Shown here in pieces: positions 32,595 to 46,480 of a DNA stretch of 60,805 bases. The DNA is from Gymnopus androsaceus JB14 (lineage: Eukaryota > Basidiomycota > Agaricomycetes > Agaricales > Omphalotaceae), in assembly GCA_009733575.1 (NCBI GenBank), contig ML769759.1, positions 1 to 60,805 on the forward strand, given 5' to 3'. Position numbers and translations under genes: made by a program. Below the pieces are notes generated by a model that ran no database searches, had not been told where the DNA came from, and worked only from the letters and a program-made list of their open reading frames with translations. Each line of letters opens with the position of its first letter. Positions within the stretch are counted from its first letter, which is position 1.

Positions 32595-34896
32595 AATATT
32601 TAATGTATTTCAAACTTTTAAATTGCATTTAAGTTTGAATAAGGTAGCAGAGTTTTCAACAAGGTAGCAGACTTTGAAATTTCAAGGTAACTTATTGTGT
32701 AGTTTATCACAGACTTATTGCCTCTTTAATCATCATCTCAACACTCTAAACTCCATTTAATGAATTTTATATGACTTTAAAAAGTGTTCATTGACATAGA
32801 GGAGGTGTTATTTCATGATACTTCCTAAATTTCAAAAAAATTGTACAAGGCCACACAATGACTAGAGTGTTCAAGGTCCCATGAAGGACTGCAGACTCAG
32901 TGTACAATTTCTACATGCTATTTAGATGTTGAAGCATTGGTATATATACTATGTACAATATTCAGGTGGCGGCAGTGACTACTGTAGCTGCAACTGATTC
33001 AAGTGAAAAACCAGCCTCATTTGCATCTTCATCAGATTGTTGAGCATACATCTGGGTTATGAGTGTTTCTGAATGCATTGGAAATGACTAGGGCATTCTC
33101 AATAGAAAAATAAAGTCAAGCTGGTCCAAACAGGCCAGAGCTGAGAGTCCTACATGAGGAGCTGTGGTTGCCACTAGTAATGTCAAGGATGGCAAGATGA
33201 TTGGGTGCTCTCCGGAATGTTCACAGAGTAACCAGAGACCACAAGATCTGTTGGATTTTGAGGGTTGTCACCAGGCAAGGGGTTGCCTAGTAGAAATATC
33301 CTGCAGTGAGTAGCCATATATGCCCATATGCCAGGTGTACTCACATGTTATAACCTTAGTAACAATTTATTGACCACTTACCATTAAAGTTGTAGCAGTT
33401 ACAATACGGCACGGCAAGGATATAAATGCCATAACAAGGTCGCCATCCAATCATAAGGTAGTTACATTTCGCCAAGGTAATTTGCTTAAGCATGGGAAAA
33501 ATAAGGTACCTTAAATGTATTGAAATAAGGTAAATAAAGTAGCAAAATAAGTTTCTTTACTCACAATCTCATATTTAACTCAGTTAATGCACCTTGACCA
33601 AAGTCCTATGCACAGTGTGGTATAGCAAGGCAAGCTTGTTGGATAACAAGTTGTTGAGCAAGGCATGTAATAAAGCCCACATGCAAGCTATACTAGGCTA
33701 GACTATTGGAGGACAACTCAAGGGAATTGAAGTCTTGATCAAGGCATTGCTTCTGCAATCAGCTCACTGAAGGGAGTTCATGGAACACCCACTATGTTTG
33801 ATGAAAAAGGGATTCTGCAGTAGGCATGCTAGGGTTTGACACTCAATGACAAAGGTGCTGAGGTAAAACTTGCTGTGGCATCCTCATCATGCTCAACTGA
33901 CCAGTTGCAACTACTCTTAAAGTGAGGAGTGACTAGGAATAATTCCAGTCCAAGCCTAAGTGTTGATTCAAGGTCCATATGCTACAGGGCATCTAGACTC
34001 AAGTCCATGCAGAGCTAGGTATAATTACTGGCTTGCCATTGGCAAGGCAAAGATAGAATTACTTCTGAGGGCTGTTCTGCTGAAGAATCTGGTGAGCCTT
34101 GTAAAAGGAAAAATGACTTGAGTTGATTTGGACAAAAACCAAAAGTCTGCCTAATTGAGGTTGCAAAAGTTGGCAAGGAGAAATTTGGTGCAATAGAACC
34201 ATACAATACACACATACATGGAGATTATTTCATCTTTTTCTCTTTTTCTTCATGTTATTAATTACGACCCTTACCTATGTATTCTTCCAGAGCACCTATA
34301 TTTGTTAACTTAATCTACATGACTCCATATGCCCTGTAGCCAATGTAAAAAAATGTATACTAACTGAACTCTCAAACCCCATCATCATGTACCAATACTA
34401 CTTTTGCTATTACAATTACCTTCTACAGTAAGTGGGAAAACACTTGTTCCCACTCAAACCGTTGGTCGTACTAAATAATAACTTTTTCGTCTCACAAAGA
34501 AATATATTTTTTTGGTATCAATAAATCATCTAAAATCATACTCTTCAGATTCTTTGTAATAGACTCCAAAAATAGTAAAAACTTGAGCCACTATTGAGCA
34601 CTTACAGGTGAGATCAGCTAGTATCTCGATGGCTGAACAAAGAACAAAAAATATTTTACAAAGAAATCAAGGCCCGAGGTATTCTGAAAAGATTGTACAA
34701 TTCAGTTTGGAGCTCAATGTTGCATGAGGAAGAGAGTGAGCTGAGTCGTGCAATGACTTGAAGTTTACAGCCAATTATTAAGCGCCCATGCCGAGGTCCT
34801 TCCTTCCTAACGCGTCGCGGTCAATTCGCCATCTCTTTCGTGTCTGGGACACAAAGAGCTTTCTTGATCTTAATTAATCGGCAAACTAAAGCTATA
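32595..34896. other. long non-coding stretch
   Basis: No gene is supported. A degenerate GGATAATTC-family end lies near 33263-33300 (GTTGTCACCAGGCAAGGGGT...AGTAGAAATATCC), and AATAAGGTA motifs cluster near 33.43-33.56 kb. The rest is AT-rich without clear structure. Confidence 0.5.
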
Positions 34897-37800
34897 ATGG
34901 CTCTTTCTAAACGTTCTTCGGCCCAAAATGCACATATTAAAGCCTTGAGCGGAGCAAGACCTGGAGATAGAACAGTTGAAGGAAAAGTCTGCTCAGGATC
35001 TTTTGCTGAGAGAGGCCCAGGAGGACAAAATTCGGTCCCTTTGCCATGATATTTTCGATCTTCACGCTCATAATGACAACCTTAACACCGAAATCTTGAT
35101 GGTTCGAGAGACTATAACCAAGAATCGAAGAAATCGAGGGAAAACTCTGAATGAGCTCCGGGCTCTTGAAAGAGAGCATTCGAAATCGTTAAAGCGCGTC
35201 AAACGACTGGAACGCGATGCTAGGACGCGTAAGGACGCGCATAGCAATGATATTTATTCTCTTAACTGCTTACTCTCCGAGTCCAAGTCCGCTTTCACCA
35301 GTCTCCAATCCGAAAACTCCGCACTTTTTTATTCCCTTGCCGATGCCAACAACCAGCTTTCCGCTAAATCCACTCTTGTTCACGACCTTCGAGAGCAGAT
35401 CTATGCATTACAAAAACAGGTTGAACGTTCGAAGAGTTCCTTGTCAAGCAGTCGTTCATCGTTGAAGAAGCTTTCTGTCTGGAATCCGATGAAGGGTGGC
35501 GCTTACATTCCCAAAGCGCGGAAACTCTTCCGTATACTCAAGCAGTCTGGCGTTCGTAACTGTGATCTTGCAGTGAAAGCTGTCGCGGAAGCTCTTGGTG
35601 TAAAAGTCAAGCGCGTTATGAGTCGCCGCACTGGATCGCATTGCGTGAAGGAAGGAGGGATATATGGTCTTTTGCAGCTTGGACGTGAAATCACAAACAC
35701 TCCTGCATTCGGTGAGAGTAATGACGGTACCACCATGCGCAGAATCACTCAGGAATGCCAACACATCACCCTTCCTGTCCCCAGCTATGAACCTGACGCT
35801 AATGATGATGATTCATCTACTTGGACATATACTACTCACTTTGCTGAGGCTGTACCTGCGCTCGACCATACTGCCAAGCGACAGCTTGAAGGATCGGAAC
35901 AGCTTGGAAAGAAGATCGCGGATACGTATTCAAATAGCCCACTGGCTCAGCGTGATGGGAAGAAGATGGATGGTGATGACTACTTTTGGAAACAGACTTT
36001 TCAGAATATGGATCATGCTAGCGATGGGAAGAAAAAGTTCAAACTCACAGATGAGAAGAAGGCGCAAATCTTGCATCGTGATCTTGGTAGGGAGAAAATG
36101 GAGGATATGTCCGCTAATGCGATTCTTTGAGCACTTATGGATATATCTGAAGAGGATATTGTGAAGGCAGCGAAGAAGACTGCAGATGAACTGTGAGTTA
36201 TTTCTCTTTCGGTGAAATCTTAATATAATATTTAATTCAATATCTAGTACTACTCAAGAGCGCGGTGCAATAGCAATGGATCTACTTGAACAGCGCATAG
36301 GCAAGGAAGCGTTCAAATCTCTCCCTGACTCAGAAGCCCGACTACTGCGTCTTTTCATCTTTGTTGGGTGTGGTGCACATAAATCTCTCAACACTTTTCG
36401 GTATGGAGTTGTCGAGATGCGTGAGACCTGGAAACGGTCAGAAGAGCTGAAGGGTCCTTGTGATCTTGCAAACAAATCTCATGAGCTTGCTACAAAAATC
36501 GCCTCCAACAACAACGACACTGAAGCTTCTGATCATTGCGAGAAATCTTGTCCTCAAGGTGGTGTAAAGCTTTGCGAACTGGCTGGTGCATTATTCCAAC
36601 ACAAGGATGGTGAGACTGGGTATCAGGAACAGCATCATATGTTCATAAAAGCTCGGAAGGAAGATCTTTATGAACTTCCCGAGACAGAGAGCGGAAAGAA
36701 ATTTCCTGATGTTTCCAATACTCGGTACCAGTCTCATTCCTACGCAGCGGCGGAACTTCTTGTCTTTTGTGATGACTACCAAGAACTTGTCGAGGAAATC
36801 TGCAATGGAAAGACAAAGCAGGGCACAAATCACCTTGAAGGTAACATGCTGAAGGGACTTCAGGATCCAGACACACTCGCTGAACTTGGCACTATGGCTA
36901 TTGAAGGTATTACAACTTCTTGGCCTTACATGAGCCTTATTCGTTCACCTCCTGATGGCACAAATTTTGTAAACACTCTCAGTCCTGAAATGATTGAGCT
37001 GCATCGCAATCAGATTGTCCCATTCTGCGAAAATCTAGCTTTACATCCGGAGAAGATTCTCGATCCAAACACTCCTCAGATTGAATTGACTCTTGATGGC
37101 CAGCCTTTCATTGACGAGACCATCATTCCTGCTCTTCGAACACTTGCACCTGAACTTCCTAATCTCAATCTGATGATCTCTGCAATGTTCCGTTGTGCTG
37201 CACAGGGTTGGAAGATATTCACATCTGAATAAGCTGATGACCCTTTGAATCCTGCTTGTATTGCATCACTTTCGCTAGAACAGCTAGCTCTTCTTGGTTG
37301 AATTCTGATGACCAATGATTCTAATGAAGGTGGTCTTGGTTCTCTTTGTGGGTATATCAAGTATACTCCTAGCAGCGATGCTCATACTTTCTCATCCCTC
37401 GCGAGGTCCAAACGTAACAACCTGGAAGCATTCATCTCAAAATTATGCCAACAAGATGATCAGTTGTATATCATGCATCTAGCACGGGAGTTAGATGCAA
37501 GTGGGGAAGCAAAACGGTTCCAGGAAGAATATCTTAGGCTGCAGAAGGAACGGGCTGAATTGGCAAGGAAGAAGGTTGAAGATACTGCAAGGAAGAAGGC
37601 TGATGAGCTGCAGCAGTTGAATACAATTGGTATTGTTGTGGATCAAGCTTCAATTCGGAAGATGATGGTTGCCTAGCTCAAAGATCAATTCAAACAGCAC
37701 AAAGGCATTCGACATGATCCTGAACTGGCAAACGTTACCCAAAGCTCTCTCAAGAACAAGCAAGCTTGGCTCGATGCTATTCTAGCAGCAGTCAAACGTA

Positions 37801-38014
37801 TGGGACCTCAACAGTAATGTATTCATTTTCTTTACATGTGCACTTACTCATTTCTCTAAATTTTAATAGGAATCTACAAAATAATGATTGAGCAGGCTCC
37901 TCAAGTTCACCCCTGGGATCTGTTGAAGGTATGATTGAACAATTGGAAGCATCAATGGACACTTCCGATGACTTGGATGATGGTTTAAATGACATTCAAA
38001 TGATGGATATTTAA
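34897..38014 (+). pseudogene. orphan multi-copy basidiomycete protein (HKxLN / NTRYQSH type), decayed
   Basis: The reading starts MALSKRSSAQNAHIKAL and, after a small frameshift near 34950, continues in a coiled coil (EQDLEIEQLKEKSAQ) to VWNPMKGGAYIPKARKLFR, ITLPVPSYEPD and SPLAQRDGKKMDGDDYF. After an intron at 36193-36247 comes the conserved core: FIFVGCGAHKSLNTFRYGV, GVKLCELAGALFQHKD, FPDVSNTRYQSHSYAAAEL, NHLEGNMLKGLQDPDTLAEL, TNDSNEGGLGSL. A last intron lies near 37817-37869, and the protein ends in an acidic tail. Five internal stops occur: TGA 36128, TAA 37230, TGA 37299, TAG 37674 and TGA 37889, all explicable as C-to-T changes. I recall this family in high copy in mushrooms without annotation. 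A transposase-like role is possible from copy number alone; no catalytic triad was identified. Confidence 0.75.
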
Positions 38015-39657
38015 CTTATTTGCTCTTGAAACACACCCTGTATCCCTATTCATGTTGTCTGTATTGTTTTCGCGCTTTCTGACCACTTTTTATCATTTTT
38101 GTACACTTTCCGTAGGATTCATAGGCAGAGTAATAGCGTATGTACTTGTATCTTGACTTCATGTACTTGGATCGGCACAATTTTAGGTGCCAGGCTAGAT
38201 ATAGCTACTATAAACATTTTTTACAGTCAAACTTATATGATATTATGCTTTATTCAAGCGGTACATGGAGGAACATGAAGATTGCATGCTTTGGCAGGGA
38301 TCAAAAAATAGGCGCTCGCCGTTTGTCAAAGCGGCATTGCCCACTCCCACAGTAAGATTAATTTCATTGGCTGAGCATTTGTCCTACTACATGGTTCTGG
38401 TATCCTCCACTTGATTCGCTTCAGCAGACAGTGCTGATGATGATGTATTCACATACAGTACAAGCTAACGGTAGCCTCTCCCTGTGTGCTTGAATACAAG
38501 ATGCAGGAAATGGAGCAAGGGCCCTTCAGTGAATAACATGATCCTGAATCTCTATATCCGCCTTGTGTATAGTAAGTGAAATTTACTTGTAGGCATTGAT
38601 CATTCAAAGTTGACACTCTATCATTGCAGGTGTTTTTTTTTTCTTTTTTGGCATTATCAGCGTATTTTATTTCCTGAAGCCTGAATGATCAAAATCCAAA
38701 TCTTGTTCCCTTTTCAGTGCCAGTCTGAAAACAATGCATATTGTAAATTAAAACATAAACAAGCGAACACACAAAGCAGAAGTCCAGATAAGCAAAGTGT
38801 TATTAAAAGGCATGTCTATATTCCTACTAGTGAGCCTGCTAAACCTTGTGCATATATCCTACGTCTAGGGAAGGAATTAAGATAGCTAGGCTGATTTTAT
38901 ATCTTTTGCAGGACTGATCAAGTGATGATAGGGATGATATGATAATGCATACATCCATGACCACTGGCACTATGCAGTGCACCTGCTTCACCATCTTCAT
39001 CAGTGTGATTAAGTTTGATTTTCATAGTAATGCAGTCTCAAATTCAAGGCTGTTAATTGTGGATGTAGTGGCATGGGCTTTGAGCATCTTTGGAGAAATT
39101 CGAGAAAACAAACTTGCCTTTGAAAAATGTCTGCATTTAGTGGAGTGGATTAATAGACTTCCACGCACTTGATAAGATAAGTCATTATTGCACAAAAGTA
39201 TCCAGGTATTGGTCCCCCTCAACAAAGTCCTTTACTTACACATAAACATATGGACACTACATTCAGGGGGTCTTGTAAAGTGGTGGCAAGGGTTGGAACT
39301 GGAATGTTAAGGCTTGGCAGGATGACTGGCTTTCTCTGGACGATGAGATAAAAAACAAGAAATTGTGGGTATGTTTTTGGAGAGAAATGCTTGCTTGACG
39401 AAAAAGCAAAAGTCTGGAGTCTGAGTCAAAGCAGCGTTGTAACGGTAATGGAAGTGCAAAGAAGAATGGGTGCAGTCAAAGCGTTCACACGGAGAAATTG
39501 TGGGCCAAGTCCAGATGAAGAAGACCTGATTAGAGAAGGATCCTGGAGCATCAAAAGGCCTTGCACACATTCACCAGACTGGGATGCAATCATACCAAAG
39601 CAGTGAATATTCCTTTATATAATGTAGATGCTGTATTTTTCTTAACTTTTTAACAGC
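38015..39657. other. non-coding stretch
   Basis: No gene is supported. Short ORFs (38939-39172, 39391-39606) lack recognisable domains; the one at 39391-39606 could hold leader sequence of the next gene, but I cannot join it. Confidence 0.4.
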
Positions 39658-41273
39658 ATGAAAAGTGAAGATGAGGAAGAGAAATCCACCACTCTTGCTT
39701 CAACGTCATTTTCAAGCATGCCCAATTACCCCAGTTCTCAGTATTTTCAATCAGACCCACAACAATCATTCTCTTTGGACATGCTAAATTACAACAATTA
39801 TTATCCAGTATGTTTTGCTTCATTTCTCAATTTTTTTGAAAGCTGACCTGGCATTTGCAGCATTTAATCAACTTTCATAGTCAAAATGGCTACGGAAACA
39901 CATCAACCAACTACACTCATCCCCTACCCTCAGAGCCTTACCATACTTACACAACCCTAATGCCACCACCACTTGGTTGGATTCTCATCTGTATGATAAT
40001 ACATTGGGGTTTCCTGGTAACTCTAGCCTGGTGGCTCCCAATATGCATGCCCAATGGAATTATTCATATCCACCCACTACCTATTCACCCACTTCTGGCT
40101 TGACACCATATCCTTCATTATCAAATTATGGGGTTCCTTGGACTAGAAGCCCTGGCTCTTTGCAAAATGCCCTTCCTCCATATCCTCCTTCTCCCTCATC
40201 TACTTCCATGAGCTATCTTCCTATGGAACCTTCTTATCCTTATCCCCTGTTTAACTCGAATACAGATACATACATGAGGTCAAGCTCTACCCCTAGGTTG
40301 GTTGAAGCTATGATTTTACCATTGCCATACAGCATGACATCCATGCCACTTTCTTCACCTCATGGCACACTGCCAACTGAGTTGGGCTTTCTCAACTCCT
40401 CTGCCAGTGGTGAAGAAGAGTACATTTTTTTTGGCTTGTCTTTTTTAACAACTACAACTTTTCAGGGAAGCTCATTCCCTTCCTTTGTTGCCAACTGCAG
40501 GGCTGTTCATACCTCAACCAATGTACACATCACATTCCAACAGTGACCAGCACCGCTATGTTGAGGAGGTAGACCTGGATGAGCTGATCTACTTTTGGAT
40601 GGAAAACCCCAGCAAATGCAGAATTTTGCTCTCGGATGCTTTCCATTCCCATGCAAGGCAACTTTTAAACAGAGAGAAAATGGTATCTGAAGGGAGGGGA
40701 CCTAGTGTGTCAATCCGGCTCAAGGTAGGACTCTTGTTCTGTTCCATGTCAAAACCTTTCATTCAAGAATCTTTTTTAGTGGCCCAGTTATTGTTGGTGG
40801 AGTCATCCTGGTCCCATTACTTGGGTAAAGCTTGCCAAGAACAATGCAAAATGCATTCAGAGATTTATAACTGTGAGATTTTTTTTTCCTTTTGCTCAGT
40901 CCCCAATATTTATTTTCTTTATAAGGAGCACCAAAATCATTCACTCAAGGACAAGTCCAACACTTGCTGGAAGGTTAGTCAAAGTGGAGCAGGAGATAAC
41001 TCTATCAAGCTTGAAGATCTCATTCTGGTCAGCATGCACCATGTGTCTATGGGCTCCTGGCAGCCGCAGCTCAGGCTCACTTGCCCCCTATGTAGTAACC
41101 AATGGTTCTCTTTCACATTAATATTCCTTTCTACCAGAACAATAGTCAGATTCCCTTCCCATTTCCAAGGACTACTTATTCTTCCCCTTCCTTGCCGATT
41201 GATACTCAAGCGGTGTCTGTATGACGGAGTTCTTGGGCTTGGAGGATCAGGCAGATTGCAATCTCTGCTATAA
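39658..41273 (+). pseudogene. orphan multi-copy basidiomycete protein (EGRGPSVSIRL / HVSMGSWQ type), probably decayed
   Basis: The N-terminal part is rich in Ser, Tyr and Pro (MKSEDEEEKSTTLASTSFSS, PNYPSSQYFQ), with an intron starting GTATGT at about 39810 and a frameshift near 39970. The conserved part begins VDLDELIYFWMENPSKCRIL, then HARQLLNREKMVSEGRGPS up to RLK at 40724. An intron (40725-40779) leads to exon 40780-40872 (WPSYCWWSHPGPITWVKLAK), where I expect a longer segment between the Trp block and PGPIT from the family; about ten residues seem to be missing. A second intron (40873-40925) leads to SIKLEDLILVSMHHVSMGSW. Function unknown; I recall it as an unannotated, repeated mushroom family. 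The true 3' end is uncertain; the frame runs to 41273. Confidence 0.6.
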
Positions 41274-43435
41274 AGCCGGTGCGGTCTTTGCAGAAAAATT
41301 ATGCAATCGGTCTCCCATGGAGCATCCTTCACTGATGAAATGTCCCTGACTCTATAGGAAGGCACATGTGCACCATCTCCGGTTCCAGTGACCAGTAGTT
41401 TCAGTGCTAACAAGCTAAAGCAGCTCCCGAAGAGAGCTAGAGTAGGGAGCTCAAGCGGCTCCTGAATAGCCAGAAGCATGCTAAAGTAGCTCTCTAAGCT
41501 TGTTGGATTTGTTGAAAGGACATTGATGGAGGTTGTGATGGAGGTTGAGGGTTAGGGACCTTTGCATTGTTTATGAAACCTCATTGCATCGCATTGTAGC
41601 ATCAGGTACACCTTCATCAATTTGTACTATTATCATTGTATCAATCTTTTGCAGTCTTTTTTCCGCGCCTCTTGCGCACCCCCTGGCTGTCTGTGCCAAG
41701 CTATGCTGTGAATTCACTGCGACATTGAACTGAAGGAAGCAAGGGAATATGGCCAGATTTTTGTGATGGGTAGATGATTTCGGACCTGGCGTACATATCT
41801 TGGTGATAGGAAAGTTTTACTCTTTGAGACCAAGGCAGTAGACAGATTATTAACGTGCCACCTTGCTCTCCTAGACTCTAAGAAACACCCTGGTAAACCT
41901 TTCCTTTGCAGTTTATCTCATTAATTGACTCTTTCCAGTCTACAAGCATGGGTGGGTGGTCCATTTTTATGAGTAGGTTTGTTATTTGCATGTCGGGCTT
42001 GGTAATGGTCTGCAATATCCAATAATTGCGGTAGATGATGCTGTCCTTCTCTTGCCAATGGAAAGCTCAAATTTCAGGTCATAGAACCAAATGCGAATTA
42101 TTTTTCTTCATCTTATGGGGACACTTGCATCTGTGCTCTCAACTGGCTCCTGGTAGGACGAGCAGGAGTATCGGAAAAATGATTGGAAAAATGATTGGAA
42201 GGCAAATTGTGAGAAGTCTGATTGGAAGCGGAAGGCAGTTGTTGCACATGGGTTTTGCTAGGTCTTGCTTCTTGGCCAATGTTGGACGTTCAGGTGGACA
42301 ACATATGAAGTCTGAAAGGAGGTGGATGATGCTCAGATGGATGTCGTCCGAAGTCCGAAAGGAAACTCAGGTGGATGACATCTAGAGTCCAAAAGAAGGT
42401 GGATGGGTGGACGCCCGTCCAAGTCTACAAGGTGGTGAAACACGTGAAAGGCATGTTTTTGGATGTGAAAGAGGATTGTTTATCAACAGATGATTCACTT
42501 TTTCGGGACCTTCGAACCTCGGAATTCTTAATTATATTCATCTATGTCTCTCTTAACAAGGAGGGTGTAATTACCTTCTTGGCCAATGGATATACCAACC
42601 ATGCACGTGAAGAGCTATTCTGGATGACTCGGATAGATGAGTAGACTCTTTGGTGTAATCTAACTTACAGTGACAGTTTTAATTATTGTATATGCAGGGT
42701 ACTGGTATAATTACCGCATGGGGAGAAAGCCTTTTATGCCATCCATATTAATATTGTGGTGGCCAAGAGGCATGCAACTGCAAAATTTTTGACAGAAAAT
42801 TTGACCCTGGACCAGTTCTATCTTTTATAACTGTCATAGATCTAAATATTTTGTCAAGTACAAAGGGAAAAGGGAAAAGGGTACCTATTTCACAGTCTCC
42901 GAATCTAACAATGTAATTTTTTTTTTCCAAAATGTGCACTCAGTGTTCCAAACAAAATATATATATATACCAATGTTAGCTTTGACTCACTCAAAAAGGC
43001 AACTGCGTCATTGGTCCAGAGGGGCATACATTTCCGGTCCCGCCACACACCTCTTGGCAGTGGCACTAAAACTGCTGCCATTCACCTCCCAATGGAGATG
43101 CTGCTTTTGTTCTCTGGCTATGGAAGCCAAGTGCAGTTTGATTGTGAATTTGAATCAAAGATAAAATAAAAAGAGTGATAAAATAAAAAGGGTGATCAAT
43201 TGATTACATTATTATTAAGCGCTCATTAATTGTCTCAACCTCAACCACAACTCTCAGCGATCATAGGTAGCTTTCCCATTGCTGTTGATTTTTGACTTAT
43301 GCTCTCTTTAGGCTCAATGTATGATTTGCGCAGAATCCTCTGAGATTTATCCAGCATTCAACACCTGATAAAGATTTGGAAATTTGCTCTCTTCAGTGGC
43401 ACCAGTAGTTCTCCTGCTATTAGTCCTAGCTCATC
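41274..43435. other. non-coding stretch
   Basis: No gene is supported. Near 42290-42420 there are repeats of AGGTGGATGA and GTCCGAAGTCCGAAAGGA type, and near 41400-41490 clustered AGCTC / GAGCT palindromes. An AT microsatellite lies at about 42957-42968. Confidence 0.45.
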
Positions 43436-45026
43436 ATGTCATCTACCACTGCACATCCTGCAGTCCCCACTGAAATACACATGTTTAAATATCCTCATGC
43501 TCTGGTTGATGACCATATATTCACTATCCATGGTGGCAATGAAATTTCATTTCCATTCCTCCCCTCCCCTGAAGATGCACTATCCGCTTCATCAGCTAGC
43601 ATGGGTAATATGCATCGCCTGAACTGGATCTCCTCTTCGTATCCATACCTACTGCTTATTCCTGAGGCACCCTTTGCAGGCTGTCTATTCGACTGTCTGA
43701 GACCTGTTCATCATTACACTGCTCCCACACACCAGCTGCCAGACTTATTGTGGTGCTTGGAACCAGGCTTGATGGTTGAATGGGCTGCATTGGAAAGTAA
43801 CATGCGCCAAGTTCTACTTGCTTAATTTCAATATTGCTTTTCCACCCAAATTCACTTACTGGCCAGAACCTCAAAGATATGGATATATTCAAAGTTACTG
43901 CAGCCAGAAGATAGCACAGATAGCTGTATATCAATCCAAGAATGTGTTCGTGCCTCTGATGGCCACTGTTTTGCTATGGATGAGGATGCTGGATGCACAC
44001 ATGGAAAAGATTGACAAGTCTAGAGCTTGGCACACTGAAGTTGCTCAGAGCAATGGTGTAGCCCATCAGTGGCTTGCAGAGCTTTTGGCTGTTCTTGATG
44101 CTCCAGTCCATTGAGTTGGCGGAATCATTGACATACCGTTGTGTCATTTCCTTACCTGGTTACCTGAAGTTTGGCGCGATGTTGAACAGATTGTCTTCTG
44201 CTGGGGATCCTCCAGCATGAATGATTACCAGAACTTTCAAAGATCCAAATTACCTAGGCCTCCAACCTCTATAGAAGTTCAGTTCCTTTGGAACCAAGCT
44301 TCTCCCTGTTCAATTCCCCCGCAGCCCAGACCCTCTTCTGCTCAGTGTTTTGCAGGAAAATTTATTGGTAATGATCAGTTCACATTGTTTGTTGGACTCA
44401 TTGAGACAGAAAAACAACAACTTGCTAATGCCAAAGCTGCAGAGATTAATGAAACAAGTCAAGTCGCTGCTACCAAAGCTGCAGAGACAGATGAAGTAAA
44501 TTGGCTCGCTGTTGCTGTAGCTGATGCTGAAGAACATGCCCTGCTGCTTTCTTGATTCCCTCCTGTTGAGCCTAACAGTGGACAATGTCCTGGGGAAAAC
44601 ATGGATGCATTCTTTGAATGTTGAGCAAAAGGCAATGAGGAGCAGGCAAAGAAAGAAACAGCCAGGGAACACCAAAGATATCTTGCTCATGAAGATAATG
44701 CCAAAAAACAGCTCGTACCAGGTTGACGTGGGCCACTTATCTTCATATGTGAGGAATCTGAGCTTCCTGGTTTTTTTATTCAACATCCTGGTGGTTGTGA
44801 TAATGCAGAATACTACTGGGGGCAGTTTGGTGTGAATCAGCATTGCTATGACTCTTTCTATGACCAGTGGGATCTGTGCTTTGAATTTGACCCCAACGAT
44901 TTCCCTGAGCCTGAATTTGAAGATGATTATTGCAATCAAGCAGCACTTATTCCAGAGGAGGGTGAGCAGGAGGATCTTCAGCCGAATGTTCTCAACACCT
45001 TGGAACCAGACCACAGTATACTGTAA
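43436..45026 (+). pseudogene. orphan multi-copy basidiomycete protein (HxGNEIxFPFxPSPEDAL type), decayed
   Basis: The start MSSTTAHPAVPTEIHMFKYP leads to IFTIHGGNEISFPFLPSPED, MGNMHRLNWISSSYPYLLL, PEAPFAGCLFDCLRPV and LESNMRQVLL. A one-base frameshift near 43820 moves the frame to KNVFVPLMATVLL, HQWLAELLAVLDAPVH and VGGIIDIPLC, then AAETDE-type repeats, ENMDAFFEC, and a C-terminal block FICEESELPGFFIQHPGG with YDSFYDQWDLCFEFDPNDFP. Four internal TGA stops lie in this one frame: 44112, 44553, 44622 and 44724. In the family as I remember it, Arg precedes VGGI and follows the DAFF block, matching CGA-to-TGA. The minus ORF at 44310-45071 is an antisense shadow. Function unknown. Confidence 0.75.
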
Positions 45027-45639
45027 AGCATTTTCAAAAAATACTGATAAGTTGTCATAGGTGTTTTGCAAAGAACTACAATAACTTCCGGAGATCTGGG
45101 AAAAAGCCTGGTCAGCTGCCAGAGTCCGGTGAGGTACTTAGGGCGCTTATTCGGCACCCCTGGCACTGTCCCAAAATGATGGAATACCATCAAATAGCAT
45201 GATATCATGATTGAGGCATTGCTTTTGAAAAAGATGATGATAGCAGTTTGTCAGGGCAATGCCCGCCCACATGGTATATATAGTGCACTCACCGGCGCTT
45301 ATTTTCCCACCCTCTGGCACTTATTCCATAAAAAAAGTTGTCAGGAAGCCTTATATAATCCTGAAAAAATCATGAAAAATAGTGAAAATATTCAGGGGCA
45401 GGAGGGTGCCCTGGGCCAGCTTAATTTTTTGTCACATGACTTGAGACTCAATTTAGCATTAAAAATTGAAATTAGGCCCAATAAATCCCGGAAAAATCCT
45501 GGAAAAATCACAAAAAATATGAAAAATATTCAGAGGGTGTGTCACAATCACATGACCTTGTATCTTTAACAAATAAATCCCAATAATGGATAATAATCAC
45601 AAAAAATCAGAAAATACTCATAAAACAGCAGCAGGAGTA
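45027..45639. other. non-coding stretch
   Basis: AT-rich sequence with AAAAATCATGAAAAAT-type runs; no gene is seen. Confidence 0.4.
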
Positions 45640-46480
45640 GGGATATACACTATACTATATATGGTTATGGTAGACTGTGGCACTGCATGAATACGGTTAG
45701 GGTGGCACCAGATAAATATAGTTATGGTATCACTGTACATATATGGCTACATTGGCACCATATGAATATGGTTAGGGTGGCACCATGATTACAGTGGCAC
45801 CAAATAAATACAGTGATGGCCAGATCAAATCCACACCCCTGGATTATGTCACCGGCGCTTAAGTCCTTCTCCCCAGCGATGCTTGAACAACAAACAAGCC
45901 TACAGGGCTCCATCCTGTTAAAATAATGCCTACAAAGTGTTATACCATCCTTATATACATTATGTACCATGATGAGCAGGATGCAAACCCATTGGTGACA
46001 CCAGCAATGGCTTGAGTGCCAGTGACATAAGCAGTTTCCAAATCCGGGGTGTGGATTTGATCTGGCCGTCACTGTATGGGCAGGGTGGCACCATATTCAC
46101 AGTGGCAACATATGAATATGGTTAGGGTGGCACCATGATTGATGTAGCACCATATTTACAGTGGCACCATATGAATATGGTTAGGGTATTTACAGTGGCA
46201 CTCTATGAATATTGTTACAGTGGCACTGCATAAACATGGTTAGGGTAGCACTGTAGAAATATTACTACAGTGGCACCTTATGAGTATGGCTAGGGTGGCA
46301 CCATATTTACAGTGGCACTGTATAAATATTGTTACAGTGGCGGTACATGAATATGGTTACAGTGACATCAGATAAATATGGTTGTGGTGCCACTGTATAC
46401 ATTCCAGATATAGTTATGGTACTGCCCTATAAATATGTTTATAGGCCAGCCACATGAATATGGTTACAGTATCATCACTG
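45640..46480 (+). repeat. irregular minisatellite, ATATGGTTAGGGTGGCACCA units
   Basis: Many 25-45 bp units combine ATGAATATGGTTAGGGTGGC, ACCATATTTACAGTGGCACC and close variants. GGTTAGGGT recurs at least six times and resembles TTAGGG, but it is always set in longer non-telomeric units. The stretch 45722-46072 contains an inserted unrelated segment. Confidence 0.75.

Noticed and set aside
34897..38014. KDZ or hAT transposase assignment for the HKxLN family
   Set aside because: No DDE triad, CxC cluster or hAT dimerisation motif could be pointed to; copy number alone is not evidence of a transposase.
44310..45071. 253-codon minus ORF
   Set aside because: It lies antisense to the conserved part of the GNEI-type gene and has no recognisable domain.
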